Shown here one piece after another: positions 1 to 5,360 of a DNA stretch of 6,595 bases. Under the pieces are notes generated by a model. That model was not told the DNA's origin, made no database searches, and was given only the letters and a program-made list of their open reading frames with translations. How positions within the stretch are numbered: the first letter of the stretch is position 1; every line of letters starts with the position of its first letter. Both the position numbers and the translations under genes were made by a program. Source of the stretch: Desulfatitalea sp. (GTDB lineage Bacteria; Desulfobacterota; Desulfobacteria; Desulfobacterales; Desulfosarcinaceae); contig JABDRH010000501.1 of NCBI GenBank assembly GCA_013041835.1, positions 1 through 6,595 on the forward strand. The letters run 5' to 3'.

Positions 1-624
1 GTCATACCCCATATAAATGGCTGAAGCACGCAAAGTCCCCAGACGGTCACGGTACCGCAGGAACGGATCTTCATCGTCCATTGATGGGGGCATTTTTAGC
101 GATTCCTGGATTAAAACCTGCAATCCATCTACAAGTTGGTCCATAAAAATATCGAACAGCTTTTCGTCGTATTCATCTTCAATCCCAACGCCTTCATGCG
201 TATCCGTCGGCTGGGGCACAGCCTCGGTAGCCGACATTAAAACCGCATTTTTGGTGTAAGTATCTATGCGCGACACCAGATCTTCTATGCAAGCCTGCTC
301 CTGCTGGTTTTGGGATAGATCATCCACCAATTCGGCAATACGATCATTGGCGCTGATCAACAGATCAATCACTTCGGCCTCCACCTTGCATTCTCCCCGG
401 CGCAGCAAGTCCAGCAGGTTCTCCAGCTTGTGGGACAGTTCAGCGATACGCGCCAAACCGAGATATTCAGAGGAGCCTTTGATTGTATGAATGCAGCGGA
501 AGATCTCATTGAGCATCCCGGTATCTTCAAACTGCTGCGCAAGGTTCAGCACATTACGCTCCGCAGCCATCAAATGTTCACCCGTTTCGACAATGAAATC
601 TTGAAGTAAGGCGTTTTCGTTCAT
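1..624 (-). CDS. cheA: CheA histidine kinase, N-terminal part (3' end beyond window)
   Basis: The first 208 residues of a chemotaxis-type histidine kinase are visible; the P2-P5 regions lie beyond position 1. Residues 1-105 form an Hpt (P1) domain with the phosphoacceptor motif HTIKGSSEYLG, H46 being the predicted phosphorylated histidine. Residues about 140-208 look like a second Hpt-like helical domain: RLGTLRASAIYMGYD lines up with CIHTIKGSSEYLGL, but the His position is G196, so this copy should not accept phosphate. An acidic linker (about 120-145) separates the two. CheA proteins autophosphorylate in trans on P1 and pass phosphate to CheY/CheB receivers while bound to receptors through CheW. 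The ATG lies in an ATGA overlap with the cheW stop, which implies translational coupling and fixes the start. Identification is firm from the Hpt motif and the neighbouring cheW; the second domain is my alignment by eye. Confidence 0.9.
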   Translation of the reverse strand, partial: MNENALLQDFIVETGEHLMAAERNVLNLAQQFEDTGMLNEIFRCIHTIKGSSEYLGLARIAELSHKLENLLDLLRRGECKVEAEVIDLLISANDRIAELVDDLSQNQQEQACIEDLVSRIDTYTKNAVLMSATEAVPQPTDTHEGVGIEDEYDEKLFDIFMDQLVDGLQVLIQESLKMPPSMDDEDPFLRYRDRLGTLRASAIYMGYD

Positions 625-1124
625 CCAGTTCTCCAGCGCTTGAACTCATTCACATCCAAAATCCGATTGAAGTCCAGAATCGTAATCAATTGTTCGTCCA
701 GCTCACACACGCCCCTTACATAGTGGTGCTTCAAGGCGCTTAGAACCATTTCACGCGCAGGTTGGATAGTGTCTTCCGGTACTTTTAGCACCCGGGTCAC
801 TCGATCCACCAAAAAGCCGGCAACCCGTCCGCCGACATTAATTATCATCGTCCAACTGCCTTTCCGGTCGGGGTGATCCTCCGCAGGCAAGTTGAGCCGT
901 TTGTGCAAATGAATGACGGGTATGATATCTCCCCGCAGGTTAATCACGCCTTCGATAAAATCCGGCGAGTCCGGGATACCTGTAATAGGCATCTGCTTGA
1001 TGATTTCCTGGACCATGAAGATATCCACGCCAAACAATGCACCATTGAGTATAAAACCAACCATCTGGTGTACATCCGGCGCCTCTGAAGCCAATTCTCC
1101 GGTAACCTCGGAAGTCTCTTTCAT
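621..1124 (-). CDS. cheW: CheW-like coupling protein
   Basis: A 167-residue single-domain CheW, the usual size. It bridges chemoreceptors and CheA at the inner face of the membrane. The domain spans about residues 18-160. Family hallmarks seen are the FGVDIFMVQEII strand-helix (31-42), the FIEGVINLRGDIIPVIHL core with the conserved NLRG (62-65), GFLVDRVTRVL (103-113) and the closing YVRGVCELDEQLITILDFNRIL (135-156). Residues 1-17 are a short variable tail. The ATG at 1124 sits 12 bases after the cheB-like stop, and those bases hold a run of nine G that is the only possible Shine-Dalgarno. The stop overlaps the cheA start as ATGA, so cheB-like, cheW and cheA very probably form one operon. Single CheW domains also occur in non-flagellar pathways, so the output (motility, pili or other) cannot be read from this gene. 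Confidence 0.95.
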   Translation of the reverse strand: MKETSEVTGELASEAPDVHQMVGFILNGALFGVDIFMVQEIIKQMPITGIPDSPDFIEGVINLRGDIIPVIHLHKRLNLPAEDHPDRKGSWTMIINVGGRVAGFLVDRVTRVLKVPEDTIQPAREMVLSALKHHYVRGVCELDEQLITILDFNRILDVNEFKRWRTG

Positions 1125-1127
1125 CTG

Positions 1128-1136
1128 CCCCCCCCC
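1128..1136 (-). promoter_or_regulatory. G9 homopolymer acting as cheW ribosome binding site
   Basis: Nine consecutive C on the plus strand read as AAGGGGGGGGGCAG before the cheW ATG. The tract fills nearly the whole gap between the cheB-like stop (1137) and the cheW start (1124). It is the only purine-rich element there, so it must supply anti-Shine-Dalgarno pairing. Its length sets the spacing to the ATG, and tracts of this length are prone to slippage. Confidence 0.6.
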
Positions 1137-1925
1137 TTAATCACAATGAGCGTTAACTTGCGCCGAAATCGCATCGGCCATCTGCTTGTCGCTCACCAGC
1201 AGGTCAATTTGATATTTTTCAATCGTTTTGACCACTTTTTCTTTGGATAGACAGCTTACCGGATCTTGAACCATCACCACACCATCCGCCTCCAGAATCG
1301 ATCCGACACCTTCAACGCCATCCTCTCCGGACCCAGAAAGAATGACGCCCAGGGACCGCTCTTTCATCACCCGTGCGACGGATTGCATGAACAGGTTGAT
1401 GGTTCCGGCTGAAGCGGGTGCGGTTGTGGATTGAAGCCTCAGGCATAATTGGTCACCGTCCCGGTCCAGGGTGATACGTTCGGTGTCTGCGGCCAGATAA
1501 CATTTGCCGCCCTGGACGACCGCGCCATCTGTCGCCCGTTCAACCGGCAATGGGCTGCATCCGTTTAAATAGCAGACAAAACCGTCAATGTGATGCGGCG
1601 CTTGATGCATCAAGGCGATATAAGCCGCCGGTATATCTTCTCGAAGTTTGGGAATGACATTCAACAGAGCGCCGTAGCCCCCCTCTGAAACGCATAAGGC
1701 AACGATACAACGGCAACCCACGCCATTGTGCTGATCCGACAGCTTCTCCTGCGCGGGGCGGGGCCGGCCCACCGCGACTTGAGCTTTTTTGCTGGATTGC
1801 GTGTTGGACAGGGAGACCACCAACGTATCTTTGCAAACATGGCAGGAAAACTTGTACAGCTTTCCCTCGATTTTCGATTCATCAATTTTGTGCCGGGTAC
1901 CGCACTCCTCGCAGAACAGAATCAT
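1137..1925 (-). CDS. cheB: Zinc ribbon-CheB methylesterase domain protein (no receiver domain)
   Basis: A 262-residue protein with two parts. Residues 1-38 are a zinc ribbon of the MJ0042 type: C5-x2-C8 and C28-x2-C31. Residues about 70-260 are a CheB-type methylesterase/deamidase domain, which removes methyl groups from receptor glutamates. The catalytic triad is seen: S80 in CVSEGG, H107 in LMHQAP (13 residues before the conserved Leu, as in standard CheB) and D202 in ILSGSGEDG. The substrate-binding and closing motifs are present too, such as VMVQDP (217-222). Standard CheB has an N-terminal receiver of about 120 residues that blocks the active site until CheA phosphorylates it. Here the ribbon takes its place, joined by a basic, Ser/Pro-rich linker (42-65). 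Control by CheA phosphate is therefore not expected in the usual form. The ATG at 1925 has a clear GAGGGAG 7 bases upstream. cheW follows after 12 bases. Confidence 0.87.
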   Translation of the reverse strand: MILFCEECGTRHKIDESKIEGKLYKFSCHVCKDTLVVSLSNTQSSKKAQVAVGRPRPAQEKLSDQHNGVGCRCIVALCVSEGGYGALLNVIPKLREDIPAAYIALMHQAPHHIDGFVCYLNGCSPLPVERATDGAVVQGGKCYLAADTERITLDRDGDQLCLRLQSTTAPASAGTINLFMQSVARVMKERSLGVILSGSGEDGVEGVGSILEADGVVMVQDPVSCLSKEKVVKTIEKYQIDLLVSDKQMADAISAQVNAHCD

Positions 1926-1932
1926 TCATATG

Positions 1933-1939
1933 CTCCCTC
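1933..1939 (-). promoter_or_regulatory. Shine-Dalgarno of the cheB-like gene
   Basis: GAGGGAG lies 7 bases before the ATG at 1925. It decides this start over the out-of-frame ATG at 1929. Confidence 0.7.
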
Positions 1940-1966
1940 AATAACCCCGGTACTACTTCGGCCCGG

Positions 1967-1982
1967 AGCAATCTCCACCCCA
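1967..1982 (-). promoter_or_regulatory. Possible sigma54 promoter (-24/-12) of the cheB-cheW-cheA cluster
   Basis: On the minus strand TGGGGTGGAGATTGCT keeps the invariant GG-N10-GC spacing and has a full TTGCT -12 half. The -24 half keeps only TGG of TGGCAC. The predicted start at about 1956 would leave a leader of about 31 bases with the cheB Shine-Dalgarno inside it, an ideal position. The weak -24 box makes this tentative; no good sigma70 pair was seen closer to the gene. Confidence 0.35.
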
Positions 1983-2049
1983 ATATCGCATAAAAGGATG
2001 GTCTACAATCGCCCCCTCCTCAAGTTCACCGTTTGTTTAATCTTCTGAG

Positions 2050-2075
2050 TAGTGTCCTAATAGTGTCAATTTCAA
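2050..2075. repeat. Direct repeat plus dyad upstream of the cheB cluster, candidate activator site
   Basis: TAGTGTC occurs twice (2050-2056 and 2061-2067), exactly 11 bases apart, one helical turn. The second copy runs into the imperfect dyad GTCAATTTCAA (2065-2075). The 9-mer TGTCAATTT also occurs, on the minus strand, in the dyad at 3874-3892. The centre lies about 100-115 bases upstream of the predicted sigma54 start at about 1956, a usual enhancer distance. Binding by the response regulator encoded at 3972-5360 is inference only. Confidence 0.3.
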
Positions 2076-2130
2076 TACTTACAAATAGCTATCTCTTTTC
2101 AGCCATTTTTTATGCAATAGTGGGGTCCAT

Positions 2131-3219
2131 TCAAGCGCTGACCCGCTCATCTAGCTTTCTCAATCCCTCCATGAGCAGTTCCATAAACATGCCCATCTCG
2201 GGCATGTTCATTTCTGCATCAGGCAATCCCGGAACAAAATGGAAGCGCCCTTTTTTTTCACCGAGCACGTCAAAAAAGGCGGACCGGCCTGTTTTGCGAC
2301 CATATTTCGCCTGAATGATGGCACCATTGCGAAACATGATGCTGGCGGGCCCTTTCGCGCAGTTCAGAGCCAACACACCGGTTTTTTGGTTATAGTTCAT
2401 GGTTTGAAAAAGTTCGACCGGCGGCATCTGAGACAACGTTCCGGTCATGCCGGAGGAAAACTCTTTGGACATCATCACGTTGGATTTAGCCAAGCGCCTT
2501 GAAAGCAACCGCGCAAAATACATCTGCAATGATGGAAAGCGGTTGAGCACCTTGAGGAAATCCTGCCCCCGGATAAACAGCACGGTGGTTGGCTCGATCA
2601 CTTTTATCGTGGCGCCGACCGGATCACCACTGATCAAACTCATTTCGCCGAAGACCTCTCCATTGCGAAGCTTGGTGATGCTGTGTCCATCATCATCAAC
2701 CACATTAACCAGACCGGACAAAATGATATAAAGATTTCTCCCCGGCTCGCCTTTAGTGATCACGCAATCGTCTGGAGAATACTTAATCAGACGCAGCATG
2801 GATACAAAGTCCTTCAGGCTCACTTCATCGAGAGTTCTGAAAATGGAAAAGTTGCTCAGCAGGCTGGCAATGGCATTTACATCGGTGCTGTGCTTTCTTA
2901 TATCTTCAACCAAGGCAATGTTGGTAACTTTTTTATGCTCCAGGCGGATTTCGCTATGGCATTTGCCGCAGGATATGTTGCTTTCCGGGATTCGATCGAC
3001 CCTCTCGTGAGTCACGAGAATTTTTGTCAATTCCGCGATCAGGGTACGGCACTCTCCTCTGTGTTTCGGCAGGTCGATAATGGCCGTCGATATAAATTTG
3101 CTCCCTTTGTTATGCTCGAGCAAAAGCGCATTGCCCGAAATCTTGAACTCATCCCCATTTTTATAGTAAGGGCAGCCGGGGAGGCCAACCACCTTGAATA
3201 CGGCTTCCGAAAAACTCAT
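2131..3219 (-). CDS. Cys-rich / cyclic-nucleotide-binding-like / DUF4388 (PATAN) three-domain protein
   Basis: A 362-residue soluble protein with no signal peptide or membrane segment. Residues 1-95 are a Cys-bearing domain (C16 in GCPYYKNGDEF, C57, and C84-x2-C87), reminiscent of the TIGR04076-like N-terminal modules, possibly metal-binding. Residues about 120-235 are a Crp/cNMP-type beta-roll (GEPGRNLYIILSGLVNVV, then GEVFGEMSLISGD), but the Arg that binds the cyclic phosphate is absent: the cassette reads GDPVGAT where PRAAT-like is usual. Residues about 258-330 are a DUF4388/PATAN domain (GTLSQMPPVELFQTM, then GRSAFFDVLGEKKGRFHFVPG), a module common in delta-proteobacterial and cyanobacterial signalling proteins. 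There is no DNA-binding domain, so it is probably a signalling adaptor rather than a Crp-type regulator. The ATG at 3219 is the first in frame after an upstream stop at 3243-3241. Its Shine-Dalgarno is poor. It could be cotranscribed with the che cluster, but a 205-base gap with its own candidate promoter argues for a separate unit. Confidence 0.85.
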   Translation of the reverse strand: MSFSEAVFKVVGLPGCPYYKNGDEFKISGNALLLEHNKGSKFISTAIIDLPKHRGECRTLIAELTKILVTHERVDRIPESNISCGKCHSEIRLEHKKVTNIALVEDIRKHSTDVNAIASLLSNFSIFRTLDEVSLKDFVSMLRLIKYSPDDCVITKGEPGRNLYIILSGLVNVVDDDGHSITKLRNGEVFGEMSLISGDPVGATIKVIEPTTVLFIRGQDFLKVLNRFPSLQMYFARLLSRRLAKSNVMMSKEFSSGMTGTLSQMPPVELFQTMNYNQKTGVLALNCAKGPASIMFRNGAIIQAKYGRKTGRSAFFDVLGEKKGRFHFVPGLPDAEMNMPEMGMFMELLMEGLRKLDERVSA

Positions 3220-3328
3220 CTTGCCATCCGTAAAGAATCTTCATTGGATTCAGATACACCTGCCACTGTTGCTCCTGGTGGACCATCGGACAAGGGCACC
3301 ATGGTTCAACACCAGCCAAACTTTCGAA

Positions 3329-3357
3329 AATATACCAATATACATCGGCGGATGCAA
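3329..3357 (-). promoter_or_regulatory. Weak sigma70-like promoter for the gene at 2131-3219
   Basis: On the minus strand TTGCAT (3357-3352) and TATATT (3334-3329) are separated by 17 bases. The -10 box matches 5 of 6, the -35 box only 3 of 6. The predicted start at about 3322 leaves a leader of about 100 bases. Such pairs are common by chance in AT-rich DNA. Confidence 0.3.
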
Positions 3358-3545
3358 TGTTTCACTTAAATCAGCGGTTAAGGGCTCGCGCATAGATGCT
3401 GAACTTGTTAATTTAAGAGCCATAGGGGCGGACGTGGGTTATCCTTCGGTCAGACATAGGGACCGTTGGGCAGATATTGCTATACGAATGGTTCAGTTGG
3501 GGAAGGTACAGCCGTGATTAAGACAAGACCGGAAGGTTACCGATG

Positions 3546-3642
3546 AAAAAAAACCTGTGGGTGCGACCGCCGGCAATTTAAAGCGCACCCATACTACACA
3601 CCCATCCATACTTTATATCAGACCGGCAATCGTCCCCACAGG
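3546..3642 (-). terminator. Strong intrinsic terminator with U8 tail
   Basis: Read on the minus strand, arm 3642-3622 (starts CCTGTGGGGACGATTGCC) pairs with arm 3574-3554 (ends CGCACCCACAGG). As RNA this gives 19 pairs including three G-U, broken only by one 2x2 internal loop, and is followed at once by eight U (3553-3546). The loop is long (47 bases). A second stem, TGGGTGCG at 3591-3584 with CGCACCCA at 3565-3558, would use part of the same 3' arm. The plus-strand side has no T-run, so the direction is minus. It ends either the response regulator transcript or the candidate small RNA starting near 3744. Confidence 0.75.
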
Positions 3643-3744
3643 CTTAACTTGAGTTGCAAAATCAGACCTCATGGCAACCATGATCAAGGATCTAGCTGCT
3701 CCAGCTCCTTTTGGAACGTATGGATGATCCAAACCAACGAGCCA
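3546..3744 (-). ncRNA. Candidate sigma54-dependent structured small RNA (about 200 nt)
   Basis: The segment is bounded by a good sigma54 element (predicted start at about 3744) and the terminator ending at 3546. It folds on paper into consecutive hairpins: 3739-3717 (CGT/ACG plus TGG/CCA), 3710-3686 (AAGG AGCTG gag CAGCT with CCTT closing), 3683-3669 (TCATGG ttg CCATGA, perfect 6 bp) and the terminator stem. I recognise no RNA family. Precedent for sigma54-driven small RNAs exists (Qrr RNAs of Vibrio). A competing reading is that 3684-3800 is the tail of a decayed gene: that frame is open for 38 codons. The RNA could also be a leader of the gene at 3219, read when the terminator fails. Confidence 0.38.
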
Positions 3745-3754
3745 TTCACAACAA

Positions 3755-3770
3755 AGCAATCGTTATGCCA
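3755..3770 (-). promoter_or_regulatory. Sigma54 promoter element (-24/-12)
   Basis: The minus strand reads TGGCATAACGATTGCT, against the consensus TGGCACG-N4-TTGCW. It matches TGGCA and TTGCT with exact GG-N10-GC spacing. The predicted start is about 3744, pointing into the hairpin region and terminator. It lies about 200 bases beyond the stop of a sigma54-activator gene, with two dyads at about -140 and -208, the normal place for enhancer sites. The match is direct; activity is inferred. Confidence 0.55.
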
Positions 3771-3873
3771 TTGTTCCACTTCCTTGATCAAATAGGTATC
3801 TCACTTAATTTGTTACACAATATGCTATAGACAGGCACCATTGGCTGAAAACCGAGCATTGCCTGACGCAAGA

Positions 3874-3892
3874 AGCGCGTCAAATTGACATA
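3874..3892. promoter_or_regulatory. Dyad, proximal candidate enhancer site
   Basis: The minus strand reads TATGTCAATTTGACGCGCT, with a perfect 5-1-5 dyad GTCAA-T-TTGAC centred at 3884. It matches the site at 3942-3960 in 16 of 19 positions. Further TGACGC/GCGTCA half-sites lie next to it at 3864-3882. It sits about 140 bases upstream of the predicted sigma54 start. Confidence 0.45.
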
Positions 3893-3941
3893 CTCAACGC
3901 TGTTCTTTAAAAATAAGTAAGTAATATTGAAAGGATAGGGT

Positions 3942-3960
3942 AGTGCGCCAACTTGACATA
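3942..3960. promoter_or_regulatory. Dyad, distal candidate enhancer site
   Basis: The minus strand reads TATGTCAAGTTGGCGCACT, with dyad GTCAA-G-TTGGC (one mismatch) centred at 3952. It is in the same orientation as, and 68 bases from, the site at 3874-3892. It begins 11 bases after the response regulator stop codon and lies at about -208 from the predicted sigma54 start. Confidence 0.42.
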
Positions 3961-3971
3961 TCGTAGCGCCA

Positions 3972-5360
3972 CTATGTCGCATCTTCAATAAGGCCATAGC
4001 GCTTCAGTTTTCGTTGCAGGGTACGAAGACCGATACCCAGCAAGCGTGCCGCATGAGTGCGATTATTGCCGGTGATCTGCAGTGCCTTATGGATATGCTG
4101 CTGCTGCATTTGCGCCAATGAGGGAAAATGAGCCTGTGATATAGGCGAACCCGCTTTGACAGTCAAAAGGTTCTGAACGGATTTCACGCTGAGGGTATCC
4201 TTCGTCTCAGCGAGCACGGCGGAAGCGATGATGTTTTCCAGTTCCCTCACATTTCCCGGAAAGGGGTATGCCTTCAGGGCATCGCTCAACTGGGATGAAA
4301 GCGACTGAATTCGCTTACGATTCTTTTTGGCATGAATGTTTAGAAAGTGCCTGGCCAGTGTGAGTACATCCCTGGTCCGCTTGCGTAACGGTGGAATATG
4401 GATGTGATACTCATTCAGGCGGAAATACAGATCATTTCGCAACTGACCCGATGCTATGGCTTCTGATACATTGCGGTTGGAAGCCGAAAGAATGCGGATA
4501 TCCACATTCACGATGTCCGTGCTGCCGAGACGGTAAAACTCCTTTTCTTCAATCACGCGCAACAGTTTGCCCTGCATGGCCGGGGCCAATTCAGTAATTT
4601 CATCCAAAAACAGGGTGCCGCCCTGGGCCATTTCAAAAAAGCCACGCTTATCGGAGACAGCTCCGGTGTATGCGCCTCGGATATGACCGAAAATATCATC
4701 TTCAAACAAATTATGGCTAAAAGCAGGCATGTTGACAGCAATGTATGGGCCGTTTCGGTGGTTGCTCAGATTGTGAATGATGCGCGCCAACATCCCCTTT
4801 CCAACACCGGTCTCTCCTGTAATCATGACATTGTAGTCGCTTTCGGCGCAAATTTCGGCTTGCCTGAAAACCAACGCCATGCTCTCGTCCTCGGCGACCA
4901 TGTTTTCAAACGCTTGGGGGTTCTTCAAATCCTCAAACCGCTGCGGATGCTCAAAAAGGGCAATGCCCTGTTTCAACCGATAGCGTTCAAAGGCATGGCG
5001 GATGGCAATCGAAGTACGTTCGATGTTAAGGGGCTTTACCAGGTAGTCATAGGCGCCATAGCGCATCGCTTGCACGGCCATCTCCACTTCGTCGACCGCC
5101 GTGACGATGATGCATTCGGTGTCGGGCACCTGCTTTTTGATCTGTTTGAGCACCTCCATACCGTCCAGCTGCGCCATCATCAAATCGAGCAAGACCAGTT
5201 GAAAGCGGTGGTCACGGATTAATGACACAGCCCTGCGGCTGTCGGAAACGAGAGCGGGCTCAGGCAGGCCGGCACTGATCAACGCAGCCCGGATGGAAAA
5301 AAGCAGTCCTTCATCATCATCAACGATTAACAACGGTGATTGTTCAGGCAAGCTTTCCAT
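3972..5360 (-). CDS. NtrC-family sigma54-dependent response regulator (REC-AAA+-Fis HTH)
   Basis: A 462-residue activator of standard length. Residues 8-125 are a receiver: acidic pocket D14-D16, phosphoacceptor D59 in VLLDLMM, T87, K109 in VKP. Residues about 150-385 are the AAA+ sigma54-contact domain: Walker A GETGVGKG (182-189), the sigma54-touching loop as GAYTGA (229-234), Walker B GTLFLDEI (248-255), arginines in LRNDLYFRLN (307-316) and PGNVREL (368-374). Residues about 412-458 are a Fis-type helix-turn-helix (NNRTHAARLLGIGLRTLQRKLKRYGL region). The kinase gene upstream overlaps it by 17 bases, so the two form a cognate pair. I chose ATG 5360 over the TTG one codon earlier. Y for F in GAFTGA is a known tolerated variant. 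The last Walker A residue is G where E is usual. Its likely targets are the sigma54 elements at 3755-3770 and perhaps 1967-1982 (inference). Confidence 0.95.
   Translation of the reverse strand: MESLPEQSPLLIVDDDEGLLFSIRAALISAGLPEPALVSDSRRAVSLIRDHRFQLVLLDLMMAQLDGMEVLKQIKKQVPDTECIIVTAVDEVEMAVQAMRYGAYDYLVKPLNIERTSIAIRHAFERYRLKQGIALFEHPQRFEDLKNPQAFENMVAEDESMALVFRQAEICAESDYNVMITGETGVGKGMLARIIHNLSNHRNGPYIAVNMPAFSHNLFEDDIFGHIRGAYTGAVSDKRGFFEMAQGGTLFLDEITELAPAMQGKLLRVIEEKEFYRLGSTDIVNVDIRILSASNRNVSEAIASGQLRNDLYFRLNEYHIHIPPLRKRTRDVLTLARHFLNIHAKKNRKRIQSLSSQLSDALKAYPFPGNVRELENIIASAVLAETKDTLSVKSVQNLLTVKAGSPISQAHFPSLAQMQQQHIHKALQITGNNRTHAARLLGIGLRTLQRKLKRYGLIEDAT

Larger units (their letters stand above)
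3220..3971. other. 752-base region without a recognised gene, dense in minus-strand signals
   Basis: No convincing protein gene was found on either strand. In minus-strand order it holds paired dyads (3942-3960, 3874-3892), a sigma54 element (3770-3755), a run of hairpins (3739-3717, 3710-3686, 3683-3669), a strong terminator (3642-3546), then about 325 bases of leader to the gene at 3219 with a weak sigma70-like promoter (3357-3329). Short open frames exist (3684-3800 and 3161-3361) with protein-like codon choice but no clear start. The stretch 3365-3545 shows nothing I can name. Confidence 0.6.

Noticed and set aside
17..490. Two plus-strand open frames of 74-80 codons
   Set aside because: Both are antisense to the CheA Hpt coding sequence; Ser-rich mirror frames without a family match.
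2085..2111. Plus-strand hairpin followed by T6, terminator-like
   Set aside because: No plus-strand gene precedes it, and the stem is only about 5 pairs with a mismatch.
2683..3369. 228-codon plus-strand open frame
   Set aside because: It lies antisense to the sensor gene at 2131-3219, whose domains are clear, and has no family features.
3194..3517. 107-codon plus-strand open frame across the sensor leader
   Set aside because: It starts at TTG without a ribosome binding site and overlaps the 5' end of a well-supported gene.
3546..3642. Inverted repeat as ends of a miniature transposon
   Set aside because: No flanking target duplication was seen, and the U8 right after the stem with G-U-tolerant pairing fits a terminator better.
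3788..3997. 69-codon minus-strand open frame after the regulator
   Set aside because: Its start lies inside the regulator gene without a Shine-Dalgarno; codon use is AT-rich and unlike the neighbours, and it covers the dyads. It could at most be a remnant.
4683..5222. 179-codon plus-strand open frame
   Set aside because: Antisense shadow of the response regulator; composition is His/Asp/Leu-rich as expected for a mirror frame.
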